The notes below the pieces were generated by a model. It was not told where the DNA came from. It did not search any database and saw only the letters and a program-made list of their open reading frames with translations. Positions 49,530 to 58,687 of a stretch of 64,000 nucleotides of DNA are shown here, one piece after another. Numbering within the stretch: position 1 is the first letter of the stretch; each line of letters begins with the position of its first letter. The position numbers were made by a program, and so were the translations under genes. The stretch covers positions 310,001 to 374,000 of the forward strand of contig NZ_KI629785.1 in the NCBI RefSeq assembly GCF_000503775.1. The letters are read 5' to 3'. The DNA comes from Brevibacillus panacihumi W25 (lineage in GTDB: Bacteria > Bacillota > Bacilli > Brevibacillales > Brevibacillaceae).

Positions 49530-49640
49530 AACATATCCTATTACCGACTTCCTTGGCAATATCCGTCTCCAAAGTGACGTCATGTCTTCGATCCCCATAA
49601 CTGTACCGGAAATCCGTTGGTAAACATACGTTCCTGCACG
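49530..49640 (-). pseudogene. Decayed comM-like fragment (5' end)
   Basis: The minus-strand reading YGDRRHDVTLETDIAKEVG mirrors the ComM start (GIDGMMVSVETDIANGLPQ), and the nucleotide stretch around CTGTACCGGAAA matches bases 39400-39490 of comM. Stops and missing bases prevent a protein. Confidence 0.65.
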
Positions 49641-49690
49641 CTTTTAACGTAGAGAAGGATTGATCTAAGTGGCAAGATTTTTGCTTTCTG

Positions 49691-49906
49691 CTATTCGTTT
49701 CTTTGTTGTTTTTGTTCAAGCATTCGGACAAGCGTGTCCAGCTTTTGATTTCTTTCCTGATCCATTTGTTTTTTTGCGTTCATATACGCCAGCGCTTTAA
49801 CAAGGAAATAGATCACGAAAATAAAAAGAGATAATGGAAGCAAAAAAAAGATCAACTGCCAAAGCAAGGTGCCCCATTCTAAGGTAACCCTACCGAATTC
49901 CAACAT
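49691..49906 (-). CDS. Small membrane protein (possible DUF4083)
   Basis: The 71-residue protein has one transmembrane segment (about residues 13-38) and a charged C-terminus QKLDTLVRMLEQKQQ that looks like a coiled coil. This layout resembles DUF4083 membrane peptides of Bacillales. ATG at 49906 has GGAGG upstream. It is co-directed with the surface-protein gene, after whose terminator it starts 30 bp later. Confidence 0.7.
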   Translation of the reverse strand: MLEFGRVTLEWGTLLWQLIFFLLPLSLFIFVIYFLVKALAYMNAKKQMDQERNQKLDTLVRMLEQKQQRNE

Positions 49907-49935
49907 ATTGATTCCTCCGTTTTCGTTCGATTCAT

Positions 49936-49972
49936 GCAAAAACCCACTGAACTTATTGTGTATTCAGTGGGT
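49936..49972 (-). terminator. Terminator after Ig-like surface protein gene
   Basis: ACCCACTGAA/TTCAGTGGGT arms (49942-49951, 49963-49972) precede five U residues on the minus strand. Confidence 0.88.
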
Positions 49973-49990
49973 CATTGGTTGGTCTTCAGG

Positions 49991-52051
49991 TTATTTTACT
50001 GTCACTCTGATTTCTACTTCTTCACCTTTGTATTTGGCCGTGATGACGGCCTTTCCTTTTTTCTTGCCTGTGACAACGCCGTCCTTCACTTTCGCGACCG
50101 AGGACTTGGAAGTGCTCCATTTCACATCGGAGCCAGATACTTTTTTGCCATTGTAGGTAACTTTGATGGTTTCCGTTTTCCCTACTTTGATGGAGATGCT
50201 GTCGTCATCGACTGACAGTTTGTCTTTGGAATCTGATACGGTGATCTCAATTTTGACCTTCTCATTTTTGTACTCCGCTGTTATCGTTGCTGTACCGGCT
50301 CCCTTTGCTGTCACAACACCGTTTTTAACGGTAGCGACAGACGACTTGGACGTACTCCAATCGGCTTTGGACCCGGTCAACTTCGAACCGTCGTATTTCA
50401 GACTGATAGTTTCGGTATCTCCCTTATCCATGCTAATCTTGGTTTTGGTCGCGACTAGCTTATCTTTCGACTCTTCATTTACCGTGACTTGAATCTTTAC
50501 GGTTTCACCTTTGTATTCGGCGGTAATTGTCGCGGTTCCTTTGCCCTTGGCCGTCAACACTCCATTGGATACTGTAACGACGGACGACTTGGAGGTACTC
50601 CAATCCGCTTTGGAGCCGGTCAACTTTGAACCGTCGTATTTCAAGTTAATGGTTGCTGTATCTCCCTTAACCATTGTCACTTTGGTTTCAGCGGCTTCCA
50701 GCTTGTTCTTCGTATCTTCATTTACGGTGACTTGAATCTTTACGGTTTCACCTTTGTACTTGGCGGTAATCGTCGCAGTTCCTTTGCCCTTGGCCGTCAA
50801 CACTCCATTGGAGACCGTAACGACGGACGATTTGGAGGTACTCCAGTCCGCTTTGGAGCCGGTCAACTTGGAACCGTCGTATTTCAAGTTAATGGTTGCC
50901 GTATCTCCCTTAACCATTGTCACTTTGGTTTCAGCAGCTACCAGCTTATCCTTCGTGTCTTCATTTACCGTGACCTGAATCTTTACGGTTTCACCTTTGT
51001 ACTTGGCGGTAATCGTCGCATTTCCTTTGCCCTTGGCCGTCAACACTCCATTGGATACCGTTACTACGGACGACTTGGAGGTACTCCAATCCGCTTTGGA
51101 GCCGGTCAACTTGGAACCGTCGTATTTCAAGTTAATGGTTGCCGTATCTCCCTTAACCATTGTCACTTTGGTTTCAGCAGCTACCAGCTTATCCTTCGTG
51201 TCTTCATTTACCGTGACCTGAATCTTTACGGTTTCACCTTTGTACTTGGCGGTAATCGTCGCATTTCCTTTGCCCTTGGCCGTCAACACTCCATTGGATA
51301 CCGTTACTACGGACGACTTGGAGGTACTCCAATCCGCTTTGGAGCCGGTCAACTTGGAACCGTCGTATTTCAAGTTAATGGTTGCCGTATCTCCCTTGAC
51401 CATCGTTACTTTGGTTTCAGCAGCTACCAGCTTTTCCTTCGTATCTTCATTTACCGTGACCTGAATCTTTACGGTTTCACCTTTGTACTTGGCGGTAATC
51501 GTCGCAGTTCCTTTGCCCTTGGCCGTCAACACTCCATTGGATACCGTTACTACGGACGACTTGGAGGTACTCCAATCCGCTTTGGAGCCGGTCAACTTGG
51601 AACCGTCGTATTTCAAGGTAATGGTTGCCGTATCTCCCTTGACCATCGTTACTTTGGTTTCAGCAGCTACCAGCTCACCCTTCTCTTCTTTGACGGTTAC
51701 GTCAATTGTAACGGTTTTTCCGCTGTACTTAGCTGTTATGGTTGCTTTGCCTTCACCTTTTGCCGTAATCGTCCCATTTTTCACTGTTGCCACGGATGAT
51801 TTGGACGTTTTCCACGTTGCATTGGAAGCTGATATGGAAGATCCGCCATAAGTGAGCGTTACCTTCTTCGTATCTCCTTTTTCCATACTTGCTTTGCTAA
51901 TGCTTGCCTTTAACGTACTCGACGCTTTTACGGCTGCAATTCGATCCAATTCTTGGGCTTGGGCCGTTGCAGGAATCGAAAAATGAAGACTAGTGACTAA
52001 GACTGCAGTCATGATAAAACTTGACACGAGCTTTCCTGTTTTACGCAGCAT
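49991..52051 (-). CDS. Secreted repeat protein with eight Ig-like (BIG2-type) domains
   Basis: The 686-residue product has a signal peptide (about 1-33, ending ATAQAQ) followed by eight tandem domains of about 81 residues. Each has a beta-rich BIG2-like pattern (KVTMVKGDTATINLKYDG, SKADWSTSKSSVVTVSNG, GTATITAKYKGETVKI). Repeats 2-6 are nearly identical; repeats 1, 7 and 8 are divergent. No sortase signal or SLH domain is visible, so its attachment to the cell is unclear. The start has AGGAGG upstream. Confidence 0.9.
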   Translation of the reverse strand: MLRKTGKLVSSFIMTAVLVTSLHFSIPATAQAQELDRIAAVKASSTLKASISKASMEKGDTKKVTLTYGGSSISASNATWKTSKSSVATVKNGTITAKGEGKATITAKYSGKTVTIDVTVKEEKGELVAAETKVTMVKGDTATITLKYDGSKLTGSKADWSTSKSSVVTVSNGVLTAKGKGTATITAKYKGETVKIQVTVNEDTKEKLVAAETKVTMVKGDTATINLKYDGSKLTGSKADWSTSKSSVVTVSNGVLTAKGKGNATITAKYKGETVKIQVTVNEDTKDKLVAAETKVTMVKGDTATINLKYDGSKLTGSKADWSTSKSSVVTVSNGVLTAKGKGNATITAKYKGETVKIQVTVNEDTKDKLVAAETKVTMVKGDTATINLKYDGSKLTGSKADWSTSKSSVVTVSNGVLTAKGKGTATITAKYKGETVKIQVTVNEDTKNKLEAAETKVTMVKGDTATINLKYDGSKLTGSKADWSTSKSSVVTVSNGVLTAKGKGTATITAEYKGETVKIQVTVNEESKDKLVATKTKISMDKGDTETISLKYDGSKLTGSKADWSTSKSSVATVKNGVVTAKGAGTATITAEYKNEKVKIEITVSDSKDKLSVDDDSISIKVGKTETIKVTYNGKKVSGSDVKWSTSKSSVAKVKDGVVTGKKKGKAVITAKYKGEEVEIRVTVK
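50450..51690 (-). repeat. Five near-identical 243-bp tandem repeats
   Basis: The unit recurs with an exact 243-bp period (for example landmark positions 50505, 50748, 50991, 51234 and 51477). Copies differ by a few bases. The period equals 81 codons, so slippage or recombination would change domain number without shifting frame. Confidence 0.9.
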
Positions 52052-52375
52052 GATAATCCTCCTATGTATCCTCTTACCTTGTTTGACGTATCGAATTGGA
52101 AAATGTCACGCAAGAATGCAAAAAATAACACGATTTTTTTGAAATTTATTTGAAAAATTCCTCTTGACAAAACAAAAAACTCGTTCTAATTTCCCCTTAC
52201 AAACAAAAAAATGCCTTCCAGACTGGCTGGAAGGCGAAAGTTGTTGCTTGGAGGAGTTTCATCGCGTCGAGTACAATACATCATACGTCGAACGTGTGCG
52301 CCTTGCTGTAGACGTATCCCCATTCCCCATTAGATCTGGCGCCCGTTTTTCCACGCCATTCCACACCTCTTCCCA
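52052..52375. other. Intergenic region between yraN and surface protein
   Basis: It holds the terminator at 52204-52235 and the upstream region of the repeat protein. The part next to yraN (52236-52375) shows no gene or structure I can support. No promoter for the surface protein was identified with confidence. Confidence 0.5.
52204..52235 (-). terminator. Terminator after yraN
   Basis: GCCTTCCAG/CTGGAAGGC arms (52213-52221, 52227-52235) precede a run of U on the minus strand. Confidence 0.9.
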
Positions 52376-52747
52376 TTAAAAAGCGCACTCGATATGGTCG
52401 ATCTTCGTCTCCACCCCGTCCATTTTTCCTGCCGGACACGTAATGGCGATGACATCGAAGCGAAAGGCCGGAAAAGGAACCGTTTGTCGCTGCAAATAAG
52501 CCAGGGCGAGCTCACGCAGCTTCTGTCGCTTTTTCCAGGTGATGGATTCATGGGCAGTCCCGTATGTATCCGCAGTGCGTGTACGCACTTCAACAAAAAC
52601 AAGTGTCCGTCCTTCCAAGGCAACGACATCAATCTCGCCGTGCCGGGTCCGCACGTTTCGTTCCCGAATGACATACCCTTTTTCTTGTAAAAACTGACAG
52701 GCCAAATCTTCGCCTTGTTGTCCGAGGACGCGTCTGCGCATGCTCAT
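52376..52747 (-). CDS. yraN: UPF0102 family nuclease-like protein YraN
   Basis: The 123-residue protein has the restriction-endonuclease-like core of UPF0102: GQQGEDLACQFLQEKGYV, HGEIDVVALEG and LVFVEVRTR (catalytic-type Asp and Glu). Function is unproven. It follows the ylqH-like gene by six bases. Confidence 0.95.
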   Translation of the reverse strand: MSMRRRVLGQQGEDLACQFLQEKGYVIRERNVRTRHGEIDVVALEGRTLVFVEVRTRTADTYGTAHESITWKKRQKLRELALAYLQRQTVPFPAFRFDVIAITCPAGKMDGVETKIDHIECAF

Positions 52748-52753
52748 CGCTTG

Positions 52754-53041
52754 TTATTTCCTCCCCTTGTCCAGGCGATAGACGAATGCAAGCACCTCCG
52801 CCACTACCTGATAAAGCTCCGGTGGAATTTGCTGATTCAAGTCGAGCTTGCCCAACACCTCTACCAGCGATGGGTCCTCCTGTACCGGTATCTGGTGATC
52901 CTGGGCTACCTTCAGGATATTTTCTGCCACGTAACCCGATCCCTTGGCCACGACTTTAGGAGCCTCCATCGTCCCAGCCTGGTACTTGAGCGCTACTGCT
53001 TGTTTGCGCTTGTTCTGATTGGGTGGCGTCTCCTGATTCAT
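52754..53041 (-). CDS. FlhB C-terminal domain-like protein (YlqH/FhlB family)
   Basis: The 95-residue soluble protein matches only the cytoplasmic domain of FlhB/EscU switch proteins (VALKYQAGTMEAPKVVAKGS, ELYQVVAEVLAFVYRLD). The NPTH autocleavage motif of full FlhB is absent. It overlaps the ylqG-like gene by four bases, so the two flagellar-type genes are translated together away from the fla/che operon. Confidence 0.9.
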   Translation of the reverse strand: MNQETPPNQNKRKQAVALKYQAGTMEAPKVVAKGSGYVAENILKVAQDHQIPVQEDPSLVEVLGKLDLNQQIPPELYQVVAEVLAFVYRLDKGRK

Positions 53042-54912
53042 ACGCGCAGGTCCACCCCTTTGTAGTCGCTCATCATGGCGCTCTTTGCTGCTGAAGCCTT
53101 CTGATTCTGCTTGGGAATCACCTGCACGCGCATGGAGGAAAGCTGATACCCTACCTCGTGGAGTTGATCCGTGAAGCCACCCTTCATCGCATGTGCCAAC
53201 GCTTCAATACCCGGTGTATCGTTAAAAATCTGCAAGCTGATGATTTTATTGACGATATTGACATCGATCATCGTAGTTCCCAAGGCTTGCAGATCGAGAT
53301 GGAAAAAGAGGCGGCAGTTTTCGGCATCCAGCTGTCCTGCTCCTTTTTTCTTTGATTCGATCTGTACGTAAGCTGTTTCGTCCCCTTGCTCCGTTCGCAG
53401 CGGAATTTGCATGACGATCTGTGACAAGGAGTGATTCGCAGGTTGCGTTAGCATAAGCTGTTGCCCCGTAACGTGCTGCAGCAATTGATCGGCTGCCTCG
53501 CGTAAAGCTGTAGGGATCGCCTGTGCATGGTTCTGCGTCAGCTGCAAAAGCATGGCCTTGACGCTCTCCATCTGCTTATGCGCCCCTGCCTCCCAAGAGC
53601 TGCCCGAGATCATTTGTCCCATCAGTTCTCGCTCGTGCGAGATGCCCAATTGCTGAAACAGTTGCAGAATCGGGTGATTTCTGGCGGTGGACGGCTGACT
53701 CTGCGCTAGCGCTTCCTGTGATTGGTTGCCAGCATCCAAAACGACCTGCTGTGGGGCGGTTTTCAGATCAGCTGCCGTTACTGGCGTGCCTTGTCCCGGC
53801 TGGGGGATCACACTTCCAAATGAGGGTGCTGTCGTCGTCGTTGTCGGAGCGGCCCCCTTGCCCTCTAGCGGAGATGCTGCCGTCTGCTGTGATTGGGGAG
53901 CAGTACTCGCCTGACGAGCGTCGGTGAGGAACTCACGTGCAACAGACCCATTCCCCTGATCTCCCGCAAGCATCTGGTTGGGAGCGATTGGAGACGAAGG
54001 CTGGCTGGATGAGGACACTTGCGCAGTTGCAGCCGCTTGTGGTCCTGATGCAGTCGTCACAGGCTGCTGAATCATTGCTTGCGGGTTTTGTCCTGCCGCG
54101 GTTTGGCGGTTCCCGGAAGATTGCGAAGAGGCAGACTGCTCATCGGCCTCCATTCCAACGCCCAGCAGTACAGGCATTGCCGCCAGCTTGTCCTGCAATT
54201 GACCTACCAGCTGGCGAGCGTCTCCTATCAGGGGTGGCATCGCTTGTCCGGGCGTTTGCCCTCCTGGCCCTCCTGGTGTCGGATTCCCCGGTATGGCGGA
54301 GCCAGTCGTACGAGGCGACTCTCCATTCGCCTCGAGAAAACGGGCTGCCTGCTGCATAAAGTTCTGCATGACTTGACTTACAGGACGCTCGGAGAAAAAA
54401 GCCTTCAATCCTGCAACCGTCTCCGCTGTCAGCGGCAGATTCCGCTTTAAGGCGGTCATGAATGCCTGGATCGTCGCGTTATCCATCCCCAGCTTCTGTG
54501 CCACTCCCATAAAAGCCTGCACCGTTTCTTTGCTGACAGGCTGATTTGCGTTCAGCAATGCCTGGACAATGGCGCGGCTCTCCTTTGATTCCGGCAAGCC
54601 GAGTGAGCGCATCAGACCTTCTAGACTGGCTCCTCCTTTGGCATTGCCTTCCAATGGGGTATCCAACACCTTCAAGGTCACAACATCGGAGGAGGGCTGT
54701 ACCTGGAGCCAGGCTTTCTGACCGGGTTCCAAATTCGCCTCCATTTTTGCTTGTACCTGAATAGGCCCGATCTGGACCAACGACATTTGATTCGGGTAAT
54801 GCTTGATGACCGTGCCTTTGAAAACCTGGCCTGGGACAAGCTCAATTGGCTTGGCCGCAGATACAGGCGCACGCTGTGTCATCGATTGCAGCAACTGCGA
54901 GGGGGAAAACAT
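53038..54912 (-). CDS. FliK-like hook-length control domain protein (YlqG type)
   Basis: The 624-residue protein starts with a small beta-domain (PGQVFKGTVIKHYPNQMSLV), has a long Pro/Gln/Ser-rich middle (about 200-400) and ends with a Flg_hook-like region (IPLRTEQGDETAYVQIESKK, LFFHLDLQALGTTMIDV). It resembles B. subtilis YlqG. ATG at 54912 has GGAGGAG seven bases upstream. Confidence 0.82.
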   Translation of the reverse strand: MFSPSQLLQSMTQRAPVSAAKPIELVPGQVFKGTVIKHYPNQMSLVQIGPIQVQAKMEANLEPGQKAWLQVQPSSDVVTLKVLDTPLEGNAKGGASLEGLMRSLGLPESKESRAIVQALLNANQPVSKETVQAFMGVAQKLGMDNATIQAFMTALKRNLPLTAETVAGLKAFFSERPVSQVMQNFMQQAARFLEANGESPRTTGSAIPGNPTPGGPGGQTPGQAMPPLIGDARQLVGQLQDKLAAMPVLLGVGMEADEQSASSQSSGNRQTAAGQNPQAMIQQPVTTASGPQAAATAQVSSSSQPSSPIAPNQMLAGDQGNGSVAREFLTDARQASTAPQSQQTAASPLEGKGAAPTTTTTAPSFGSVIPQPGQGTPVTAADLKTAPQQVVLDAGNQSQEALAQSQPSTARNHPILQLFQQLGISHERELMGQMISGSSWEAGAHKQMESVKAMLLQLTQNHAQAIPTALREAADQLLQHVTGQQLMLTQPANHSLSQIVMQIPLRTEQGDETAYVQIESKKKGAGQLDAENCRLFFHLDLQALGTTMIDVNIVNKIISLQIFNDTPGIEALAHAMKGGFTDQLHEVGYQLSSMRVQVIPKQNQKASAAKSAMMSDYKGVDLRV

Positions 54913-54950
54913 CTTCAATCTCCTCCTTCACGACTGTGAAACAAATGACG

Positions 54951-55727
54951 TTACGCTTGCGCCTTGACACCTGTAAACGTCATTCGGTGGATTGGCGTAG
55001 GTCCGTAACGCTGAATCGCAGCCAGGTGTTCGGCTGTTCCGTACCCTGCGTTTTTGTCAAACCCGTATTCCGGATATTGGCTTGCATACTCTGTCATCAT
55101 GCTGTCTCTCGTGACTTTCGCTACGATGGAAGCCGCTGCGATCGAGACGCTTTTGGCATCTCCGCCAATGATGGGAAGTTGCTCGCAAGCCAGTCCCGAC
55201 AGCCGAACAGCGTCCAGCAGACAGACATCCGGGGCAAGCCCTGCATTTTCGATAGCTAGATGCATCGCTTCTTTGGTTGCTTCCAGAATGTTGATCGCAT
55301 CAATGCGCGCAGCATCCACGATTCCAATACCGACTGCCAGCGCATCCCGCATGATCACTTCATAAAAGGCCTCACGCGTCGCTGCCAGAACTTTTTTGGA
55401 GTCATTCAGTCCCGGCAAATAAAAATCAACTGGCAGGCAGACAGCACTGGCTACGACTGGACCTGCCAAGGGGCCGCGTCCTACCTCATCGATGCCAAAT
55501 ACATGGACATGCCCTTTATCCCGCATGGCTTGCTCGTATTGCGTCATTTCTGTCCACATGGCAGCCAGCTTCTCCCGGCGCGCCACAGCAGCCTCAATTT
55601 GACGGACGAGATCCTGCACGCCTTTGCGCGGGTCGGCTTTCATCCATTCTAGAAAATCTTTCGGTACTTCGTCCAATTTTTCGATTTTTTCCCGTATTTC
55701 CTTTATCGACAGTTCCGCCAGTTCCAT
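54951..55727 (-). CDS. rnhB: Ribonuclease HII
   Basis: RNase HII removes ribonucleotides from DNA-RNA hybrids. The 258 residues have a long N-terminal extension (about 70) and the catalytic motif FGIDEVGRGPLAGPVVA, followed by GLNDSKK and DSMMTEYASQYPEYGFDKN. The extension is usual in Bacillales. Confidence 0.97.
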   Translation of the reverse strand: MELAELSIKEIREKIEKLDEVPKDFLEWMKADPRKGVQDLVRQIEAAVARREKLAAMWTEMTQYEQAMRDKGHVHVFGIDEVGRGPLAGPVVASAVCLPVDFYLPGLNDSKKVLAATREAFYEVIMRDALAVGIGIVDAARIDAINILEATKEAMHLAIENAGLAPDVCLLDAVRLSGLACEQLPIIGGDAKSVSIAAASIVAKVTRDSMMTEYASQYPEYGFDKNAGYGTAEHLAAIQRYGPTPIHRMTFTGVKAQA

Positions 55728-55798
55728 TCACACATTTCTCCCCTATGTAAAAAACCGCCTACCGTTCACGATAGGCAGTTTCCTCGTATCTGCATCAC

Positions 55799-56692
55799 TC
55801 ATTCGGGAAAGGTGATCGGTTTTCCAATCGGTTCGTCCATTTCCCAATCGATAGGCCGTTCGAGCGTTACTCGCCCCAGCTTGCCAGAACGCAGCTCGCG
55901 CAAGAAAATTTCTCCAGCCTTGTCGTAATCGATCTCTCCCCCGGAGATGAGACAGCCGCGCTTTTTGCCAATTTCCTCCAGCATAGCAACCTTGTCTGCC
56001 GGAAGCGCCTTTAGTTTGAAGCGCTCCACGAGGCGTTCCGGATAGTAATGCATCATATAGGCAATCACGAACAGCGCTATTTCCGTAAAGTCGATCAACT
56101 CGTCCTTGATCGCGCCACTTGCGGCCAGGCGAAGCCCCACCATCTGATCTTCGAATTTTGGCCACAAAATCCCCGGCGTATCCAACAGCTCCAGCGTATC
56201 GCCCATCTTTACCCACTGCTGCGCTTTGGTTACGGCAGGACGATCCCCTGTTTGCGCGACGGCGCGCTTTGACAAACGATTGATCAGAGAGGATTTTCCG
56301 ACATTGGGGATTCCCAGGATCATGATTCGGATCGCACGTGCCTGCATGCCTTTTTCCGCACGTTTTGCCAGCATATCCGAAGCCAGCTCACGACACAGAT
56401 CCGGCAGCTTGTTCACGCCTTTTCCGCTTAAAGCGTCAATCGGCAAGGTCCGGATGCCGAGACCACGAAAATAACCCATCCAATCCTCTGTGGCTTTTTC
56501 ATCTGCCAGATCGGCTTTGTTCAACAGGATCAACCGCGGTTTTTCACTGACAATCTCATCAATCATGGGATTGCGACTGGACAGCGGGAGACGCGCATCC
56601 AGCAATTCGATCACGACGTCGATCAGTGCAAGTTTTTCCGTTACTTGACGGCGCGCTTTTGCCATATGTCCAGGAAACCATTGGATGGTCAT
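55799..56692 (-). CDS. rbgA: Ribosome biogenesis GTPase RbgA (YlqF)
   Basis: RbgA is needed for late 50S assembly. The 297-residue circularly permuted GTPase has NKAD (G4) before GIPNVGKSSLINRL (G1) and LDTPGILWPK (G3), with a C-terminal RNA-binding domain. It lies between lepB and rnhB. Confidence 0.97.
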   Translation of the reverse strand: MTIQWFPGHMAKARRQVTEKLALIDVVIELLDARLPLSSRNPMIDEIVSEKPRLILLNKADLADEKATEDWMGYFRGLGIRTLPIDALSGKGVNKLPDLCRELASDMLAKRAEKGMQARAIRIMILGIPNVGKSSLINRLSKRAVAQTGDRPAVTKAQQWVKMGDTLELLDTPGILWPKFEDQMVGLRLAASGAIKDELIDFTEIALFVIAYMMHYYPERLVERFKLKALPADKVAMLEEIGKKRGCLISGGEIDYDKAGEIFLRELRSGKLGRVTLERPIDWEMDEPIGKPITFPE

Positions 56693-56723
56693 GATGTATC
56701 ACCTACCTTGAATACCCTGATTT

Positions 56724-57287
56724 TTATCGAGTAAACCGAGTTTGACTAATCGGCCAGAAGGTAAATTCCGCACGTCCAACTACGGTACTGACCTCGATCG
56801 GACCGATTACCCGGCTATCCTCACTGTTCAATCGGTTGTCACCCATGACAAACAGATGTCCTTGTGGTACCTCAACAGGCGGAAAATCATACGTAAAATG
56901 AAGCTCCCCCTGCTCTTTTGCCCGCTCTTCTTTTCGTTCGAGGTACGGTTCTTCGACAACCTTGCCGTTTACCAGCAGCTGATCGTCTTTCACCTCGACA
57001 CGATCGCCGGCCACAGCGATCACCCGTTTGATGTAATCCCGGGTTGCATCTGCATGAAACACGACAATCTCACCCGGCTTCGGGTCTCGCATAAAATAGA
57101 TCGCCTTGTTCACAACAAGCTTTTCATGATTATGTAAAGTAGTTTCCATCGATTCTCCCTGCACGATAAACGGTGCGAACAGGAAGGTGCGAATCAGCAG
57201 GGCGAGGAGTACCGCAATGACAAGCGCCTTGATCCATTCCCATGATTCACGTTTTTTGGCCTGGCTACCACCAGCTTCTTCTTGCAT
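56724..57287 (-). CDS. lepB: Signal peptidase I
   Basis: This type I signal peptidase (187 residues) has an N-terminal membrane anchor (about 18-40), the catalytic Ser in QGESMETTL, the catalytic Lys in RDYIKRVIAVAGD and the late GDNRLNSEDSRVIG box. Bacillus names such enzymes Sip. It precedes rbgA. Confidence 0.96.
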   Translation of the reverse strand: MQEEAGGSQAKKRESWEWIKALVIAVLLALLIRTFLFAPFIVQGESMETTLHNHEKLVVNKAIYFMRDPKPGEIVVFHADATRDYIKRVIAVAGDRVEVKDDQLLVNGKVVEEPYLERKEERAKEQGELHFTYDFPPVEVPQGHLFVMGDNRLNSEDSRVIGPIEVSTVVGRAEFTFWPISQTRFTR

Positions 57288-57372
57288 GTTTACCCCTCCT
57301 CACGAAAGGCATGTCTGGGCTATAAACTTTCATTCGGCATCGCGGCAGCGAGTGAAATCTTTCTGAAAGTAG

Positions 57373-57402
57373 AAAAAAAGGCCTGGCTAGCAGGCCAGTG
57401 CC
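57373..57402 (-). terminator. Terminator after rplS
   Basis: A GC-rich stem with one bulge (GGC-CTGGC against GCCAG-T-GCC) is followed by a run of U on the minus strand. A T-run on the other strand makes it potentially bidirectional. Confidence 0.82.
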
Positions 57403-57425
57403 TTTTTCTATGGGTGAACAAACGC

Positions 57426-57773
57426 TTATCGACGAATTTCCTTAATGCGAGCTGCTTTACCCACACGGTCACGCAGGTAGTACAGTTTCGCACGGCGTAC
57501 TTTACCATGACGCACGATCTCGATCTTGTCGATTTTCGGCGTATGCACCGGGAACGTACGCTCAACGCCTACGCCGTAAGAAATCTTACGAACAGTAAAT
57601 GTCTCGCTGATACCAGTACCACGACGGCGAATAACAACACCTTCGAACAACTGGATACGTTCGCGCTGACCCTCGATAACTTTTACGTGTACACGTACGG
57701 TGTCACCAGGTCGGAACGCAGGAATGTCCTGTTTCAATTGCTCTTTTTCCAATTCACGGATCACTTGGTTCAT
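57426..57773 (-). CDS. rplS: 50S ribosomal protein L19
   Basis: L19 is a 115-residue protein at the 30S-50S interface. Landmarks are [45 protein letters not shown] and the Arg/Lys-rich C-terminus. The ATG at 57773 has GGAAGGAGGG upstream and is preceded by a leader. Confidence 0.98.
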   Translation of the reverse strand: MNQVIRELEKEQLKQDIPAFRPGDTVRVHVKVIEGQRERIQLFEGVVIRRRGTGISETFTVRKISYGVGVERTFPVHTPKIDKIEIVRHGKVRRAKLYYLRDRVGKAARIKEIRR

Positions 57774-57890
57774 TTGAATTCCCTCCTTCCGATCAGACGT
57801 TCTTACTCGCCTATTCACATCGATCAGTTCAAAAAACTGAGTTACGAGTAGCGGACCGCCTTAGTCAGCGGGCAAAATTGCCACAAGAAA
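57774..57890 (-). promoter_or_regulatory. Structured 5' leader of rplS
   Basis: The leader can fold an outer stem TACTCG/CGAGTA around an inner hairpin CAGTT-AACTG, upstream of the ribosome-binding site. Bacillales rplS mRNAs commonly carry an autoregulatory L19 leader; identity with that Rfam family is inference. Confidence 0.5.
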
Positions 57891-57891
57891 T

Positions 57892-57920
57892 ATAGTACCA
57901 TATGGAAGTGCATTGCACAA
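57892..57920 (-). promoter_or_regulatory. Candidate SigA promoter of rplS
   Basis: On the minus strand TTGTGC (57915-57920) and TACTAT (57892-57897) are 17 bp apart, between the trmD stop and the rplS leader. Confidence 0.65.
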
Positions 57921-57928
57921 GGCGATTC

Positions 57929-58675
57929 TCACGGTTTGTCCGCCATTTTTTTTTCTTCCTTGATCTCTTGCAGCCATTTTTTCATCTCTGGCGTCAATTC
58001 CAGCTTGTCCAAGAGATCTGGCCTGCGTTCATACGTGCGCCGCAGCGATTCCCGCAAACGCCACTTGTCGATATTGGCGTGGTGGCCGGACAAGAGAATA
58101 TCCGGCACCTTCCAGCCGCGAAATTCCGCCGGCCTGGTGTAGTGCGGATACTCGAGCAAGCCAGTGGAAAAAGAGTCTTCCACCGCAGAGGTCTGATTCC
58201 CCAGCGCGCCTGGCTGCAGGCGTACCACGCTGTCTGCAATCACCATCGCGCCCAGCTCTCCGCCAGTCAACACGTAGTCACCAATCGAGATCTCATCGGT
58301 CACCAGATGCTCGCGAATTCGTTCATCGTAGCCTTCGTAATGGCCGCAGATCAGGATCAAATGCTCTTCTTTGGCGAGTTCCTCCGCCAGCTTTTGATTG
58401 TATGGCACGCCCTGCGGACACAGGAGGATCACACGGGGCTTGCTGTCCGTAGTCACAGCTTCTACAGCACGAAAGAGCGGCTCCGGCTTCAACACCATGC
58501 CACCGCCGCCGCCATAAGGCGTATCGTCCACGGTTCCGTGTTTGCTTTCCGAGTAATCGCGGAAGTTGATCACTTCAAACTGGACGATGCCTTTTTCCTG
58601 CGCCTTGCCCAGAATGCTGCTCGACAAAACGCCGGGAAACATCTCCGGAAACAGTGTGAGGATATCAATACGCAA
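57929..58675 (-). CDS. trmD: tRNA (guanine-37-N1) methyltransferase TrmD
   Basis: TrmD methylates G37 of tRNA. The 248-residue SPOUT protein contains [48 protein letters not shown] and [16 protein letters not shown], the knotted SAM site. It follows rimM by 12 bases. Confidence 0.98.
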   Translation of the reverse strand: MRIDILTLFPEMFPGVLSSSILGKAQEKGIVQFEVINFRDYSESKHGTVDDTPYGGGGGMVLKPEPLFRAVEAVTTDSKPRVILLCPQGVPYNQKLAEELAKEEHLILICGHYEGYDERIREHLVTDEISIGDYVLTGGELGAMVIADSVVRLQPGALGNQTSAVEDSFSTGLLEYPHYTRPAEFRGWKVPDILLSGHHANIDKWRLRESLRRTYERRPDLLDKLELTPEMKKWLQEIKEEKKMADKP

Positions 58676-58687
58676 GATGATCCCTCC

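Noticed and set aside
50450..51690. Regular direct repeats considered as CRISPR or VNTR
   Set aside because: Units are 243 bp, coding, contiguous and without spacers; they are protein domain repeats.
50732..51799. Long plus-strand open frame with repeats opposite the Ig-like protein
   Set aside because: It is the antisense of the repeat gene; the 243-bp period (divisible by three) keeps antisense frames open. No ribosome-binding site or protein-like composition.
52160..52200. TTGACA on the plus strand with a TAATTT 17 bp downstream
   Set aside because: The -10 is poor and it faces only a terminator and the end of yraN; no gene follows.
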